From Nostoc sp. UHCC 0302 (GTDB lineage Bacteria > Cyanobacteriota > Cyanobacteriia > Cyanobacteriales > Nostocaceae), in contig NZ_CP151099.1 of assembly GCF_038096175.1 (NCBI RefSeq), positions 2,358,501 to 2,422,500 on the forward strand: a DNA stretch of 64,000 nucleotides, in the 5' to 3' direction. Positions 1 to 9,174 of the stretch are shown here, in pieces (position 1 is the stretch's first letter; each line of letters begins with the position of its first letter). The notes below the pieces were generated by a model that was given only the letters and a program-made list of their open reading frames with translations, did not search any database and had not been told where the DNA came from. Made by a program: the position numbers and the translations under genes.

Positions 1-1860
1 AACAAACTACTAATTGACCCTTATGCTAAAGCAATTGAGAGTGAGATTAGTAATGATCCAGCTATCTTTGGCTACTCTTTGGATAGTCCTGAAAAAGACC
101 TAGCTTTTTGTGAACTAGATGATGCCAAAATAATGCCAAAGTGTATTGTCGTTGATCAATCCTTTGATTGGGGAGATGACAAACTGCTATACAGACCTTG
201 GCACGAAACTGTGATTTATGAAACTCATGTCAAAGGTTTTACCAAGCTACATCCAGATATTCCAGAAGAATTGCGTGGTACTTATGCTGGGTTGGTACAT
301 CCAGCAGCAATTCAACACTTACAGCAATTAGGAATTACAGCAGTTGAACTAATGCCTGTGCATCACTTTTTGTCCAATCCGGGACATTTAGCCGAAACAG
401 GACTAAGCAACTACTGGGGCTACGATTCCATCAACTACTTTGCACCCCACTCTAGCTACAGCGCGAGTGGAACTCTCGGAGAGCAGGTGACAGAATTCAA
501 GCAAATGGTCAAGGCTCTGCACTTTGCGGGAATTGAAGTGATTTTAGATGTGGTCTACAATCACACTGGCGAAGGCAATCATTTAGGCCCAACACTGTCG
601 CTGCGAGGCATTGATAATGCAGTGTACTACCGCTTGGTCAAGGATGATCCTCGCTACTACATGGACTTTACAGGTTGTGGTAACTCTCTGAATGTACGCC
701 ATGCCCAAGTATTGAAGTTAATTATGGATAGCTTACGCTATTGGGTGACAGAAATGCACGTCGATGGCTTTCGCTTTGATTTAGCTTCGGCACTGGCGCG
801 AGAATTATATGAAGTAGATAATCTCTCAGCTTTCTTTGATATTATTCACCAAGACCCAATCTTGGCAGATGTCAAGCTAATTGCTGAACCTTGGGATTTG
901 GGAGAAGGCGGCTATCAAGTAGGTAACTTTCCGCTGCGTTGGTCTGAGTGGAATGGTAGGTATCGAGATACTGCACGAGATTTCTGGCGCGGTGAAGATA
1001 ATAGCTTAGGGCAATTTGCTTACTGTTTCACTGGTAGCCCTGACTTATATCAAACAAACGGGCGTAATCCGAATGCAAGCATTAATTTTATAACTGCTCA
1101 CGATGGCTTCACCCTTAACGATTTGGTCAGCTACAACGAAAAGCACAACGAAGCCAACGGCGAAGATAATCGTGATGGTGAAAGCCATAACAGATCCTGG
1201 AATTGTGGTGTAGAAGGCGAAACTGATGACCCGGAAGTATTGCGCTTACGGGAACGTCAACGGCGCAACTTTCTAGCAACCCTAATGCTGTCTCAGGGTG
1301 TTCCAATGCTGCTAGAAGGAGACGAAATTGGCTGTACTCAGAAGGGTAATAATAATGCCTACTGTCAAGATAATGAAATTGCTTGGCGTCACTGGGACTT
1401 GCAAAAAGCAAACGCAGACTTATTAGACTTTACACGCGAACTAATTTATTTCCGCCATCAGCATCCAGTATTTCGGCGGCGTAAGTGGTTCCAAGGTCGC
1501 CCGATTCACGGTTTTGGGATTAGTGATATTGCTTGGTTTAATGCTGATGGCAGTGAAATGACCGAAAGACAGTGGCTAGTTAGTTACGCCAAAGTATTAG
1601 AAATTTTCTTGAATGGAGAGGGAATTACTACTCCAGGGCCTCAAGGTGAGCGAATTATTGATGAGAGTTTTCTACTATTTTTTAACGCTCACTACGAGAT
1701 GATTGACTTTGCCCTACCAGATGGGCTTAAAGAAAGAGTATTGGAAATAGTAATTGATACTAATGAACCTCGGTTTATCCAGCCAGGGAAGTTGGTTTCA
1801 GGGAATCAAACTGTACCTGTTACAGAGCGATCGCTTGTCGTGTTACGGCTGATTGGTTAA
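1..1860 (+). CDS. glgX: Glycogen debranching enzyme (isoamylase type, GH13), 5' end cut by window
   Basis: Hydrolyses alpha-1,6 branches of glycogen in the cytoplasm. The reading frame is open from base 1, and its first residues (KLLIDPYAKAI) match the linker after the CBM48 domain, so roughly 100 N-terminal residues lie outside the window; the TTG at 79 is not the true start. GH13 regions are visible in the 619 residues present: DVVYNHT near residue 183, the GFRFD nucleophile Asp near 260, the acid/base Glu of LIAEPWD near 296, and ITAHDG with Asp near 368. The remaining length is normal for the family. A 10-bp-stem palindrome follows the stop within a few bases. A second enzyme of the same family lies at 51146-53260. 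Family assignment is secure. Confidence 0.95.
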   Translation, partial: NKLLIDPYAKAIESEISNDPAIFGYSLDSPEKDLAFCELDDAKIMPKCIVVDQSFDWGDDKLLYRPWHETVIYETHVKGFTKLHPDIPEELRGTYAGLVHPAAIQHLQQLGITAVELMPVHHFLSNPGHLAETGLSNYWGYDSINYFAPHSSYSASGTLGEQVTEFKQMVKALHFAGIEVILDVVYNHTGEGNHLGPTLSLRGIDNAVYYRLVKDDPRYYMDFTGCGNSLNVRHAQVLKLIMDSLRYWVTEMHVDGFRFDLASALARELYEVDNLSAFFDIIHQDPILADVKLIAEPWDLGEGGYQVGNFPLRWSEWNGRYRDTARDFWRGEDNSLGQFAYCFTGSPDLYQTNGRNPNASINFITAHDGFTLNDLVSYNEKHNEANGEDNRDGESHNRSWNCGVEGETDDPEVLRLRERQRRNFLATLMLSQGVPMLLEGDEIGCTQKGNNNAYCQDNEIAWRHWDLQKANADLLDFTRELIYFRHQHPVFRRRKWFQGRPIHGFGISDIAWFNADGSEMTERQWLVSYAKVLEIFLNGEGITTPGPQGERIIDESFLLFFNAHYEMIDFALPDGLKERVLEIVIDTNEPRFIQPGKLVSGNQTVPVTERSLVVLRLIG

Positions 1861-2420
1861 CAAATAGAGACGTTGTAATGCAACGTCTCTACAAAATTCA
1901 TCGATTTTATTGAGAGGTAGATGCTCACACCCCCAATACCTTTCGGTTAAGGAACTTTTTGGTTGAGGCAGGCGGGGGGAGTAGAGGGGCAGGGGAGGAA
2001 ATGGAAGAAGAATTAAAAAATGCCTTCAATATTTCCTCCAATTCTCCCCCTGCTTCCCCTGCCTCCCCTGCTTATCCGAAACGTATTGCTCAAACCCCTA
2101 CATTTTTACTCTGAATTCTGACGCCAAGCCGCGAGCGTCTCCGGCTCCGCTCCTTAATTCTGAATTCTGCTGTAAAAAGTACATCAGCAGATTCCATCAT
2201 TTAAATTAAAAACTGAGGTTCAGGTAAGTAGATGCCGATACATGAGATTTTGCTAGATTTGCTAGATAAAAATCCTGATATTTCTTGATAAAACTTTTAA
2301 AATTTACAGAATATCTAGAGATACTTCCTGTGACGTTTTTAAATTCCCCGATAGACAGAGAACTGCAAACGTAATCATATGTAACATTTTAGTTGAGTAG
2401 AGTTATCGGGGGAATTTTAA
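1861..2420. other. Intergenic region with G-rich/C-rich inverted tract
   Basis: No gene recognised. It contains the palindrome at 1866-1890, a purine/G-rich stretch at about 1963-2002 followed by a complementary C-rich stretch at about 2043-2070 (a potential large imperfect hairpin of a type repeated elsewhere in the window), and two nearby copies of an 'attctgaattctg'-like string around 2108-2168. The last 100 bases presumably hold the hli promoter, which I cannot place exactly. Confidence 0.5.
1866..1890. repeat. GAGACG-type palindrome downstream of glgX
   Basis: Perfect inverted repeat: a 10-base arm (AGAGACGTTG) at 1866-1875, a 5-base loop, and the complementary arm at 1881-1890. It belongs to the same AGACG...CGTCT family as copies at 9562, 12951, 21423 and 43952. 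Lying six bases after the glgX stop, it could end transcription, but no clear T-run follows. Confidence 0.7.
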
Positions 2421-2628
2421 ATGGCAACTGAATACTAATAAAACTACTGAGTTACCTACTGAAGCTAAAGCCTATAACGGCGCTGATCGCAATGCCTGGA
2501 TTTTTGGTTGGAACCCTCAACAAGAACTCTGGAATGGGCGTTTAGCGATGATTGGCTTTGTTGCTTACCTATTCTGGGATTTAGCTAGTTATAGTTTAGT
2601 ACGTGACGTACTCCACTTAATTCGCTAA
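2421..2628 (+). pseudogene. High-light-inducible protein (Hli/Scp, CAB-like), frameshifted near its start
   Basis: The downstream frame reads NAWIFGWNPQQELWNGRLAM and then IGF, the single-helix chlorophyll-binding motif (ExxNGRxAMxGF) of cyanobacterial Hli proteins, and ends RDVLHLIR at a TAA at 2626-2628. Hli proteins sit in the thylakoid membrane and protect photosystem assembly intermediates. The natural ATG at 2421 reads only MATEY before a stop. Removing one base at about 2427-2430 joins it to the Hli frame, giving MATNTNKTTELPTEAKAY, a typical Hli N-terminus. This is therefore a one-base insertion: a pseudogene, a sequencing error, or initiation from the in-frame CTG at 2428. The membrane helix itself is intact. 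Confidence 0.8.
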
Positions 2629-2779
2629 GCCTTTACTCATGATTTATTCCCTTTTGGGGAAAATTAGTTCAATCAACAACTTAGTAGCGTCTTAAATACT
2701 TAACCTACTCGTGAAGTAGAGTCTAAGGCTGGAGTTAAAGATGGACGCACTAATAAATAAAATTGCGAACGAGGAAAAT

Positions 2780-3340
2780 ATGATAACTAAAGACACTATA
2801 CGTGCAGTAGGAGTATTTGCCAATTCTCAAGAAATAGAGCAGGCAATTAATGAATTGAGAACTGCAAACTTTCCTGTAGAGAAAGTTTCTGTCATTGCTA
2901 AAGATGTAGAGCAGGGCGAACAACTAGGCGAAGCAGAGATAAGCGATCGCATTGGTGATCAAGATGTAAACACAACAGGAGCAGTAGGGGATACACTCAC
3001 AGCAACTACTTGGGGTAGCGTGTTAGTTGGTTTGAGTAGTCTGGCACTTCCTGGCTTAGGAGCTGTCTTAGCAGCAGGTTCCGTCGGTGTAGCATTAGTT
3101 ACTAGCGTGGCAGGTGTTGCTGTAGGAGCAGCAGCAAATCAGAATTTAGTGAAAGCATTAACTGATTTAGGCATCCCCGAAGAACGAGCTAGAGTTTATA
3201 GCGATCGCCTTCAACAAAGTTACTATTTGCTCATATTAGAGGGCAACGAAGCAGAAATTCATCGTGCTGAAGCAATATTACGCGAGCAAGGTATTCAATA
3301 TTGGGGTATTTATGATTCCCCCCAAACTGAAAGTCGATAA
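2780..3340 (+). CDS. General stress protein, YflT-domain type with glycine-rich hydrophobic core
   Basis: The 186-residue product starts MITKDTIRAVGVFANSQEIE, the pattern of the heat-induced stress protein YflT domain: a beta strand plus a helix that aligns a 'tuner' segment at each end of the protein. The middle (about residues 70-120) is a long Gly/Ala-rich hydrophobic stretch that could be membrane-associated, and the C-terminus (YYLLILEGNEAEIHRAEAIL) returns to the same fold. I chose ATG 2780 because GAGGA lies about five bases upstream; an in-frame ATG at 2741 would add 13 residues without a good ribosome site. Its position beside hli fits a stress role. The molecular function of the family is unknown. 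Confidence 0.75.
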   Translation: MITKDTIRAVGVFANSQEIEQAINELRTANFPVEKVSVIAKDVEQGEQLGEAEISDRIGDQDVNTTGAVGDTLTATTWGSVLVGLSSLALPGLGAVLAAGSVGVALVTSVAGVAVGAAANQNLVKALTDLGIPEERARVYSDRLQQSYYLLILEGNEAEIHRAEAILREQGIQYWGIYDSPQTESR

Positions 3341-4098
3341 GCTAAATATTTGCTGTACTGTATCTCGTTCGCACTTTGAACAGAAGTTGCTTTAGTGAGC
3401 CTTCTAGATGCGAGCGAGCTTTACGAATTTATCTATAACAATCCTCAGAGATGCTCTTTAGACGCTCGCTCCATTGATATCTAGAGTTGTCTACAATCAG
3501 CATCTGGGTTACTTATTAAACAGAAAGCCCCGGTAATAAACCGGGGGTGTTACGTGCTATTATCACTTATCAGAACAATTGTACTATAAAATTGGTCTCA
3601 TTAACAGGATTGCTGCATTCAAGCGAAGCGCTAACTGTGACACCACTGATGGCTGATAATCAGGCTGGAATTTTTGGAGCCTCCGGCTTTGCCCTATGAG
3701 TGTATACAACAGCGCTTAGAGATGTCCTCTGTAATAATTGTAGCGAGAAACACATTTTTCCCGCTTTTTTTAGTTTTTAATACAAAATGTAAGTAAAAAA
3801 TCATGTATCTTTAGTTTTAGAGAATATCTATCTAAAGACATAAATATTGGGAAAATGAAGAATTTCAGCTTGTAAATGAGTAATTACTCCCAAGCGCTAA
3901 TTGAAATCAAAAAACATACTATTTATAGGCAAGTAGCTTGATTTTATCTAGTAAAGAATAATTGTTTGTTTGAGCGAGGTGCATGGATATACTGCGTAAG
4001 TCATAGATATTTAAGAAGTTCTTGGCAGGGTTGTAGACGACACATTAATTCGTATTTTTTACTCGATAGGAAAACCGCTTCCGGTGGAAAGCCAAAGG
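3341..4098. other. Long intergenic region
   Basis: About 750 bases without a convincing gene. It holds a strong GC stem-loop at 3528-3546. A frame open at 3966-4214 overlaps the next gene in another phase and has no recognisable product. The AT-rich 3760-3960 stretch may contain the promoter for the metalloprotease gene. Confidence 0.45.
3528..3546. terminator. GC stem-loop, terminator-like
   Basis: CCCCGGT at 3528-3534 pairs perfectly with ACCGGGG at 3540-3546 around an AATAA loop. On the minus strand the stem is followed by CTTTCTGTTT, a weak T-rich tail; on the plus strand it is followed by GTGTTACG. It lies 190 bases after the stress-protein gene, so it may end that transcript or insulate the next one. 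Confidence 0.5.
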
Positions 4099-6864
4099 AT
4101 GAAAAATTGGATAACGAAATTAGCAATCTATATAGTATTACTGTATACTTTGTTACTGCCTATCAACTACGCAGGAGCCTACCAATTTTCAAGTATTTAT
4201 GTAGAGCCATTTAATACACTCCCAGCAGTTGAAAACTTAGCAAGTGTTGACAATTATCTTGGGGAGAATAGAAAGGAAGATTTTCGACGATTTCGTGAGA
4301 GAATCAACCGCACAAATAAATTAGAGGGATTATTTACACTTTATACGAGTGAAGATTCGGGTAAAATTTACTGGGAAATTAGACCCGATCAGCTAAACAA
4401 AAACTACTTAGCTATAGTAACGTTAGAATCGGGCATTGGAGAAAGTGGTATTTATAGTGGATTACCGCTTTCTGACTTTTTATTTTATTTTCGGCGAGTA
4501 AACGATAATTTGCATTTCGTTGTTCGTAATGTTAAATTTCGTACAGAATCAAGTGAGCCAGAACAGCGATCGCTTGCTCGTTCATTTAGTGATTCAATTC
4601 TTTATTCAGTCCAAATAGATACTATTGATCCGCGGACTAAAAATATTTTAATTAACCTGGAAGACTTGCTAATGCAAGATTTTCCTGGATTAACTTCTTT
4701 ATTAAAATACTCTTTGCAGGCTGATTACCACCTTGAACAAAGCAGATCATATTTTGGTGATATTAACAGTTACCCAGAGAACGTAGAGATTGATTCAGTT
4801 TATGGTTTTTCATCATTAGAAGGAGCAGATTTAGTCACCGTACCTGATAGCAGGGCGCTGACTCTGAAGGTACATTACAGTTTTTCTCAACTGCGAGAAA
4901 ACAACGGTTATATTCCCAGACTTGCCGATGATAGAGTGGGATATTTTATTACTGCCTTTCAAGATTTATCTAATAAAAACACCGAAGAACCATTTGTACG
5001 TTACATTAACCGTTGGCATCTTGAACCATCTGATCCCAAAGCAGCCTTATCTCCACCAATAAAGCCAATTGTATTTTGGATTGAAAATGCTGTACCGTTC
5101 GAGTACCGCGATGCAATTCGTGAAGGTATCTTGATGTGGAACAGAGCATTTGAAAAAGCAGGATTTCAAAATGCTATTGAAGCTCGGCAAATGCCAGATG
5201 ATGCTGATTGGCAGCCAGCAGATGTGCGCTATAACACTATTCGCTGGTTCAATGCTCTGGATGCGGGTTTTGCCAGAGGCCCGGCACGCGTCAACCCCCT
5301 CACCGGGGAAATTTTGGATGCAGATATCATCGTAGATGCTAATATGGTGCGTTCCATTCAACATGGATATCGCGCACTGATAGGAGCAAATTCATTACTG
5401 GCAAACAATTCATGTCAAAACGTTGGAGTAAAGCAGGAGGGCAGGGGGAAGAGAGAGCAGGGGGCAGTTCCACCATACATGACAAAAGTTTCTTCCCGTA
5501 CAAACTTTTTCGACTCTTCTGATGTCTGCTATAGCGCAGAGTCGTTAAATCAAGCAGCTATAGGGGCGATCGCATTGTCGGTTTTGCAAAATACTACACC
5601 CAATAGTGAAGCAATTAAGGTGTATGTGCATCAATATTTACGTTCTTTAATTGCTCATGAAGTCGGACACACTCTGGGTTTGCGCCACAACTTTCATGGC
5701 AGCACCATGTTAGCGCCCGAAGAATTAAATGATACTGAAATCACTCATGCCAAAGGTTTAGTCGGTTCGGTAATGGACTATCTACCCGTGAATATAGCAC
5801 CACAGGGTGTAAAGCAAGGTGACTATTTTCCGCAGGTTATTGGCCCCTATGATGAATGGGCGATTGAGTATGGTTATAAAAGAAACCCCGATATCCAAAC
5901 TGAAGCAATCATTCCAGAAACGGAAAAGGGTTTTTTGGAGCAAATTGCTTTGGCTTCGCCTCAACCAGAGTTATCTTATGCAACTGATGAAGATATCTGG
6001 GATATCAATCCGCTGGCAAATCTCTGGGATATGAGTAGCGATGTGCTAGTTTATTCTCAGTGGCAAATGGATAATGCCCGTGTGATTTGGCAGCGCCTGA
6101 ATAAGGGCTATCTATCACCAGGAGAAAGCTATAGTAATCTGCGCGGTTTATTTAATAGAGTATTTCATTACTACTTTAGTAACGCCACTTTACTCTCTCA
6201 ATATATTGGTGGCGAATCGTTTCGGCGCCTCCATGCTAGTGATGATACTTCTTGGGCATTTGTACCAGTTTCACTTTTAAAACAACGTCAGGCTTTGGCA
6301 AAGTTGCAAGAGTACGTTTTTGCAGAAAATGCTTTCAGTTTCTCACCACAATTGCTTAATCAACTAGCACCATCACGCTGGCAACACTGGGGTAGCCCTG
6401 TACCCAATAATCGCCTAGATTATCCAATTCACGATCGCATTTTGAGTTTTCAAAGTAGGATAATGCGATCGCTATTAGACGGTGAGCGTCTCAATCGCTT
6501 ACTGGATATAGAGTTCAAAACTCCACCTGGAGAAGCTCTCTCATTACCAGAACTGTTCGATACCCTGCAAAAAGGCGTCTGGACAGAAGTTTTAACCCAA
6601 AGTGAACCAAAACCAATTTCTAGCATCCGCCGCTCATTACAACGAGAATATCTGAATATTTTGCTAGAGATGGTGCTAGGTCATAGTGATGCACCTGAAG
6701 ATGGTCGGACACTTGCTTGGTATAAATTGCAACAACTGCAAAAAGCCATTGATATCAGCTTAAAACAACTTAGTAAAAATCTTGACATTTACACACTAGC
6801 TCATTTGGAAGTTTCTGGCGATCGCATCACCAAAGCATTAAACGCGCAGTTGCTCTCAAAATAA
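4099..6864 (+). CDS. Secreted zinc-dependent metalloprotease (DUF5117/DUF4953-type)
   Basis: Large peptidase of about 921 residues. The start at ATG 4099 gives MKNWITKLAIYIVLLYTLLL, a signal peptide or membrane anchor, so the enzyme acts outside the cytoplasm; GTG 4084 would only add five residues. The active site HEVGHTLGLRHNFH (HExxHxxGxxH, metzincin-like) lies near residue 520, with SVMDY about 40 residues later as in the zinc-dependent metalloprotease family named after DUF4953/DUF5117. N-terminal and C-terminal flanking regions are full length for that family. An unusual in-frame G-rich repeat at 5431-5467 adds about 12 residues of Lys/Arg/Glu/Gly low complexity before the active site. 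Substrate unknown. It converges with the next gene. Confidence 0.85.
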   Translation: MKNWITKLAIYIVLLYTLLLPINYAGAYQFSSIYVEPFNTLPAVENLASVDNYLGENRKEDFRRFRERINRTNKLEGLFTLYTSEDSGKIYWEIRPDQLNKNYLAIVTLESGIGESGIYSGLPLSDFLFYFRRVNDNLHFVVRNVKFRTESSEPEQRSLARSFSDSILYSVQIDTIDPRTKNILINLEDLLMQDFPGLTSLLKYSLQADYHLEQSRSYFGDINSYPENVEIDSVYGFSSLEGADLVTVPDSRALTLKVHYSFSQLRENNGYIPRLADDRVGYFITAFQDLSNKNTEEPFVRYINRWHLEPSDPKAALSPPIKPIVFWIENAVPFEYRDAIREGILMWNRAFEKAGFQNAIEARQMPDDADWQPADVRYNTIRWFNALDAGFARGPARVNPLTGEILDADIIVDANMVRSIQHGYRALIGANSLLANNSCQNVGVKQEGRGKREQGAVPPYMTKVSSRTNFFDSSDVCYSAESLNQAAIGAIALSVLQNTTPNSEAIKVYVHQYLRSLIAHEVGHTLGLRHNFHGSTMLAPEELNDTEITHAKGLVGSVMDYLPVNIAPQGVKQGDYFPQVIGPYDEWAIEYGYKRNPDIQTEAIIPETEKGFLEQIALASPQPELSYATDEDIWDINPLANLWDMSSDVLVYSQWQMDNARVIWQRLNKGYLSPGESYSNLRGLFNRVFHYYFSNATLLSQYIGGESFRRLHASDDTSWAFVPVSLLKQRQALAKLQEYVFAENAFSFSPQLLNQLAPSRWQHWGSPVPNNRLDYPIHDRILSFQSRIMRSLLDGERLNRLLDIEFKTPPGEALSLPELFDTLQKGVWTEVLTQSEPKPISSIRRSLQREYLNILLEMVLGHSDAPEDGRTLAWYKLQQLQKAIDISLKQLSKNLDIYTLAHLEVSGDRITKALNAQLLSK
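5431..5467 (+). repeat. G-rich intergenic-type repeat embedded in frame in the metalloprotease gene
   Basis: A 37-base purine-rich tract (AAGCAGGAGGGCAGGGGGAA, then GAGAGAGCAG and GGGGCAG) inside the coding region. The same composition occurs only between genes elsewhere in this window (for example 37330-37475, 51060-51095, 58310-58350). It keeps the frame and encodes KQEGRGKREQGA. Confidence 0.6.
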
Positions 6865-6876
6865 AACACTTCTTTT

Positions 6877-7407
6877 CTAGGGTGCAGCTAGCGAACCATC
6901 GCTCAGCCCAACTTCGCGCAGTCTCTGAGCGCCGATGTTCCGGCTGAGTACTGACAGCCCTGCTAAGTGCGCCTGTAAACCTTCTGTACTGGCGCAGCAG
7001 TCAGTTAGTACAATCGGTTCAATCCCAATATCAAAAACATCCATCGCGATTTTCAATACACACATATCAGTATCAATGCCAACAATGAAAACTCGTTCAA
7101 TAGCAGAAGTGCGAAGATAAGAAGTCAAATCCTCCGTCATTCCGCACAGTCCCGGCTTATAAAAAACTAAACCTTGTTGAGCAAAAGATTCTAATTCCGT
7201 AACGATGCTTGTCTCTGGTTCGCAGTTGCAGTTATGCCAGTTGAGAAATCGTGTGTACGGCCCATCACTACAGTTAACAAATCTAGTAAAAATTAACGGT
7301 GCATACTCATCGCGTTGGATTAAACGGACGATTCTTTGCGGGATATGATGCGTAAATTCGTTGATGAAACCAAGTTGCACATCAACAATCAATAATGGTT
7401 CGGTCAT
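6877..7407 (-). CDS. Isochorismatase-family cysteine hydrolase
   Basis: A 176-residue cytosolic alpha/beta hydrolase of the isochorismatase/nicotinamidase superfamily. The three catalytic positions are visible: Asp9 (LLIVDVQLGF), Lys84 (FYKPG) and Cys116 (GIDTDMCVLKIA), the last in the usual position before a helix. Length is normal for the small cysteine hydrolases. Members cleave nicotinamide, isochorismate, ureidoacrylate or other amides, and the sequence does not tell me which. It faces the metalloprotease gene tail-to-tail with a 12-base gap and no clear hairpin between them. The ATG at 7407 is the only sensible start. Confidence 0.85.
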   Translation of the reverse strand: MTEPLLIVDVQLGFINEFTHHIPQRIVRLIQRDEYAPLIFTRFVNCSDGPYTRFLNWHNCNCEPETSIVTELESFAQQGLVFYKPGLCGMTEDLTSYLRTSAIERVFIVGIDTDMCVLKIAMDVFDIGIEPIVLTDCCASTEGLQAHLAGLSVLSRNIGAQRLREVGLSDGSLAAP

Positions 7408-7816
7408 TTAGACGTTCTTTTCCAGCGGTTAACTCATAAAAGACTGTAAGTAAGTAGACATAAATAAAAGTTTGTTTGTAGTTGTGCTTTAGCGCTAATT
7501 TTCTGATGTCCACTTACTCATCTGTGATTATTTTAAAAAGAATCAACTCTACAAGCACTCTATAACAGGACTTACGCACAAAGATTGTGGTTTGAGATTA
7601 GCTATAACGTCAGTAGCGAAGAGGGCGCAAACTACGAACCTATCAAATTAATAACCTTTCTTCAGACTGACTATGTTTCGTTTCCAGTTCGCCCGCAGGT
7701 AGACGAGTTAGATGCCTGAAATCAGTAATATTTGAGTTACGCAGCTAGAAAGCTTGTATGGATCTCGCCCTAGCTGAATCAAGCCGTGTTTTTTGTGCGT
7801 TTGGTAAGCGATAATT
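7408..7816. other. Intergenic region containing a miniature inverted-repeat element
   Basis: Lies between divergent genes. It contains the 70-bp element at 7449-7518 and then about 300 bases in which I recognise no gene. The promoters of the hydrolase and the peptidase must lie here. Confidence 0.45.
7449..7518. mobile_element. Miniature inverted-repeat element (MITE-like), short copy
   Basis: Terminal inverted repeats AGTAAGTAGACAT (7449-7461) and ATGTCCACTTACT (7506-7518) match at 12 of 13 positions. The interior carries TGCTTTAGCGCTAA, related to the core of the larger copy at 48350-48449, whose termini have the same consensus AGTAAGTRGACAT. It has no coding capacity, so any transposition would depend on a transposase elsewhere. 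Confidence 0.6.
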
Positions 7817-8674
7817 ATGCGTTGGCAATTAGGTCGTCGAAGTACGAATGTTGAAGATCGTCGAGGAATGCGGGTTTCTGCTCCTGTAGTCGGTGGTGGT
7901 ATAGGAGCAGTAATACTATCGCTGCTTGTTGCGCTTTTGGGTGGTGATCCGAGTGCTATTTGGCAGCAAGATGGCGCACCTACAGATTCTCCCGTGCCGG
8001 AATCACCTCAAACAAGAGGAACTCCAGCCCAAGATCAGATGGCTGATTTTGTCTCTGTGGTACTGGCTGATACGGAAGATACTTGGAGCGATGTGTTTCG
8101 GCAGAGTGGGGAAACTTATGTGGAACCAAAATTAGTTCTATATTCCGATGCAGTTAAATCTGCCTGTGGATTTACGCGATCGGCAGTTGGGCCATTTTAT
8201 TGTCCGCAAGACCAAAAAGTTTATATTGATTTGAGTTTTTATCGTGATTTAAAGAATCGCTACCAAGCTCCAGGAGATTTTGCTCAGGCATATGTGGTAG
8301 CTCATGAAATTGGACATCACGTCCAAAATTTACTTGGTATTTCAGATCAAGTTCGATCTTTACAGAATCGAGTGGATGAGGCGCAGGGTAATCAGCTTTC
8401 TGTACGGTTGGAATTGCAAGCAGATTGTTTTGCAGGTGTCTGGGCAAATCGCGCTCAAAAATCGCGGCAAATTCTTGAGACAGGCGACGTCGAAGAAGCG
8501 CTAAATGCTGCTAGTAGCATTGGGGACGATCGCTTGCAACAACAAGCTAGAGGCTATGTCGTACCAGAATCTTTTACACACGGCAGTTCAGCCCAGCGGG
8601 TTCGCTGGTTTAAGCAGGGTCTTCAGACAGGTGATCCTCAACAATGTAATACTTTCGCAAAGACAAATATTTAG
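7817..8674 (+). CDS. Neutral zinc metallopeptidase, YpfJ/KPN_02809 family
   Basis: A 285-residue protein with the PF04228-type layout: a short basic N-terminus (MRWQLGRRSTNVEDRRG), one membrane helix at about residues 22-42, a Pro/Ser/Thr linker, and a peptidase domain. The zinc site HEIGHH is at residues 163-168, with the downstream ELQADCFAGVWA supplying further conserved residues. CGFTRSAVGPFYCP contains the conserved Cys pair. It probably acts at the outer face of the plasma membrane; substrate unknown. Length is typical. It converges with the next gene across a GC hairpin at 8731-8749. Confidence 0.92.
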   Translation: MRWQLGRRSTNVEDRRGMRVSAPVVGGGIGAVILSLLVALLGGDPSAIWQQDGAPTDSPVPESPQTRGTPAQDQMADFVSVVLADTEDTWSDVFRQSGETYVEPKLVLYSDAVKSACGFTRSAVGPFYCPQDQKVYIDLSFYRDLKNRYQAPGDFAQAYVVAHEIGHHVQNLLGISDQVRSLQNRVDEAQGNQLSVRLELQADCFAGVWANRAQKSRQILETGDVEEALNAASSIGDDRLQQQARGYVVPESFTHGSSAQRVRWFKQGLQTGDPQQCNTFAKTNI

Positions 8675-8730
8675 TACCGTATGGCGAAATTCAAAATCAC
8701 CCTTCGCTTTGGTCTCTAGGAGAACTTCAC

Positions 8731-8749
8731 AGCGCCGACTTCCGGCGCT
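8731..8749. terminator. GC hairpin between convergent genes
   Basis: AGCGCCG (8731-8737) and CGGCGCT (8743-8749) form a perfect 7-bp stem with a five-base loop. It lies between the stops of the metallopeptidase (plus) and the small membrane protein (minus). The plus-strand tail TATAACTTTGT is only moderately T-rich. The position suggests a shared bidirectional terminator. Confidence 0.5.
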
Positions 8750-8778
8750 TATAACTTTGTGCAAAAACCAAAATACTA

Positions 8779-9174
8779 TTAGGTGTTCGTCTCATTGTCT
8801 TTTCTAAGACAAACCGTCAACAAAACACTACCAAGAAAGCCAGAAACACCAACTAGCATTCCGCCTGTGAGAACATTTTTCTTTTGCTGCCAGTTTTGAC
8901 CGCTGAGAATTGTTGACTTGGCTGGATTTGTGTTGGCATCAATAATTTCTAGACCCCAGCATCCTAATGCGCCTATTCCTAAAAAGCCAGCGCTCAAAAT
9001 AGAGGAAATCGCGATTGTTTCCAAGATGCGATCGCTAATAGTCTGTGTCCTAAAACGCCTTCTATTTCGGCGATTGCTGCTAACAGATGTCTCGACTCGT
9101 TCAATTCCCTCGAAAGACTCTGGTGGGGTTAACTCGTGCTTCAAGGATTCTTGGTCAATTGTCTTAGTTTTCAT
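8779..9174 (-). CDS. Small two-helix membrane protein of unknown function
   Basis: 131 residues. The first 50 are charged and include an Arg-rich block (NRRNRRRFR) that should stay in the cytoplasm. Two hydrophobic segments follow, at about 51-75 (AISSILSAGFLGIGALGCWG) and 101-122 (LTGGMLVGVSGFLGSVLLTV), ending in a short charged tail. I do not recognise a family. ATG 9174 is a sensible start, and coding composition and membrane topology make it likely to be real. It is the only gene in this stretch read on the minus strand. Confidence 0.6.
   Translation of the reverse strand: MKTKTIDQESLKHELTPPESFEGIERVETSVSSNRRNRRRFRTQTISDRILETIAISSILSAGFLGIGALGCWGLEIIDANTNPAKSTILSGQNWQQKKNVLTGGMLVGVSGFLGSVLLTVCLRKDNETNT

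Noticed and set aside
3966-4214. 82-codon frame upstream of and overlapping the metalloprotease
   Set aside because: It overlaps the signal peptide of a well-supported gene in another frame and has no recognisable composition or motif.
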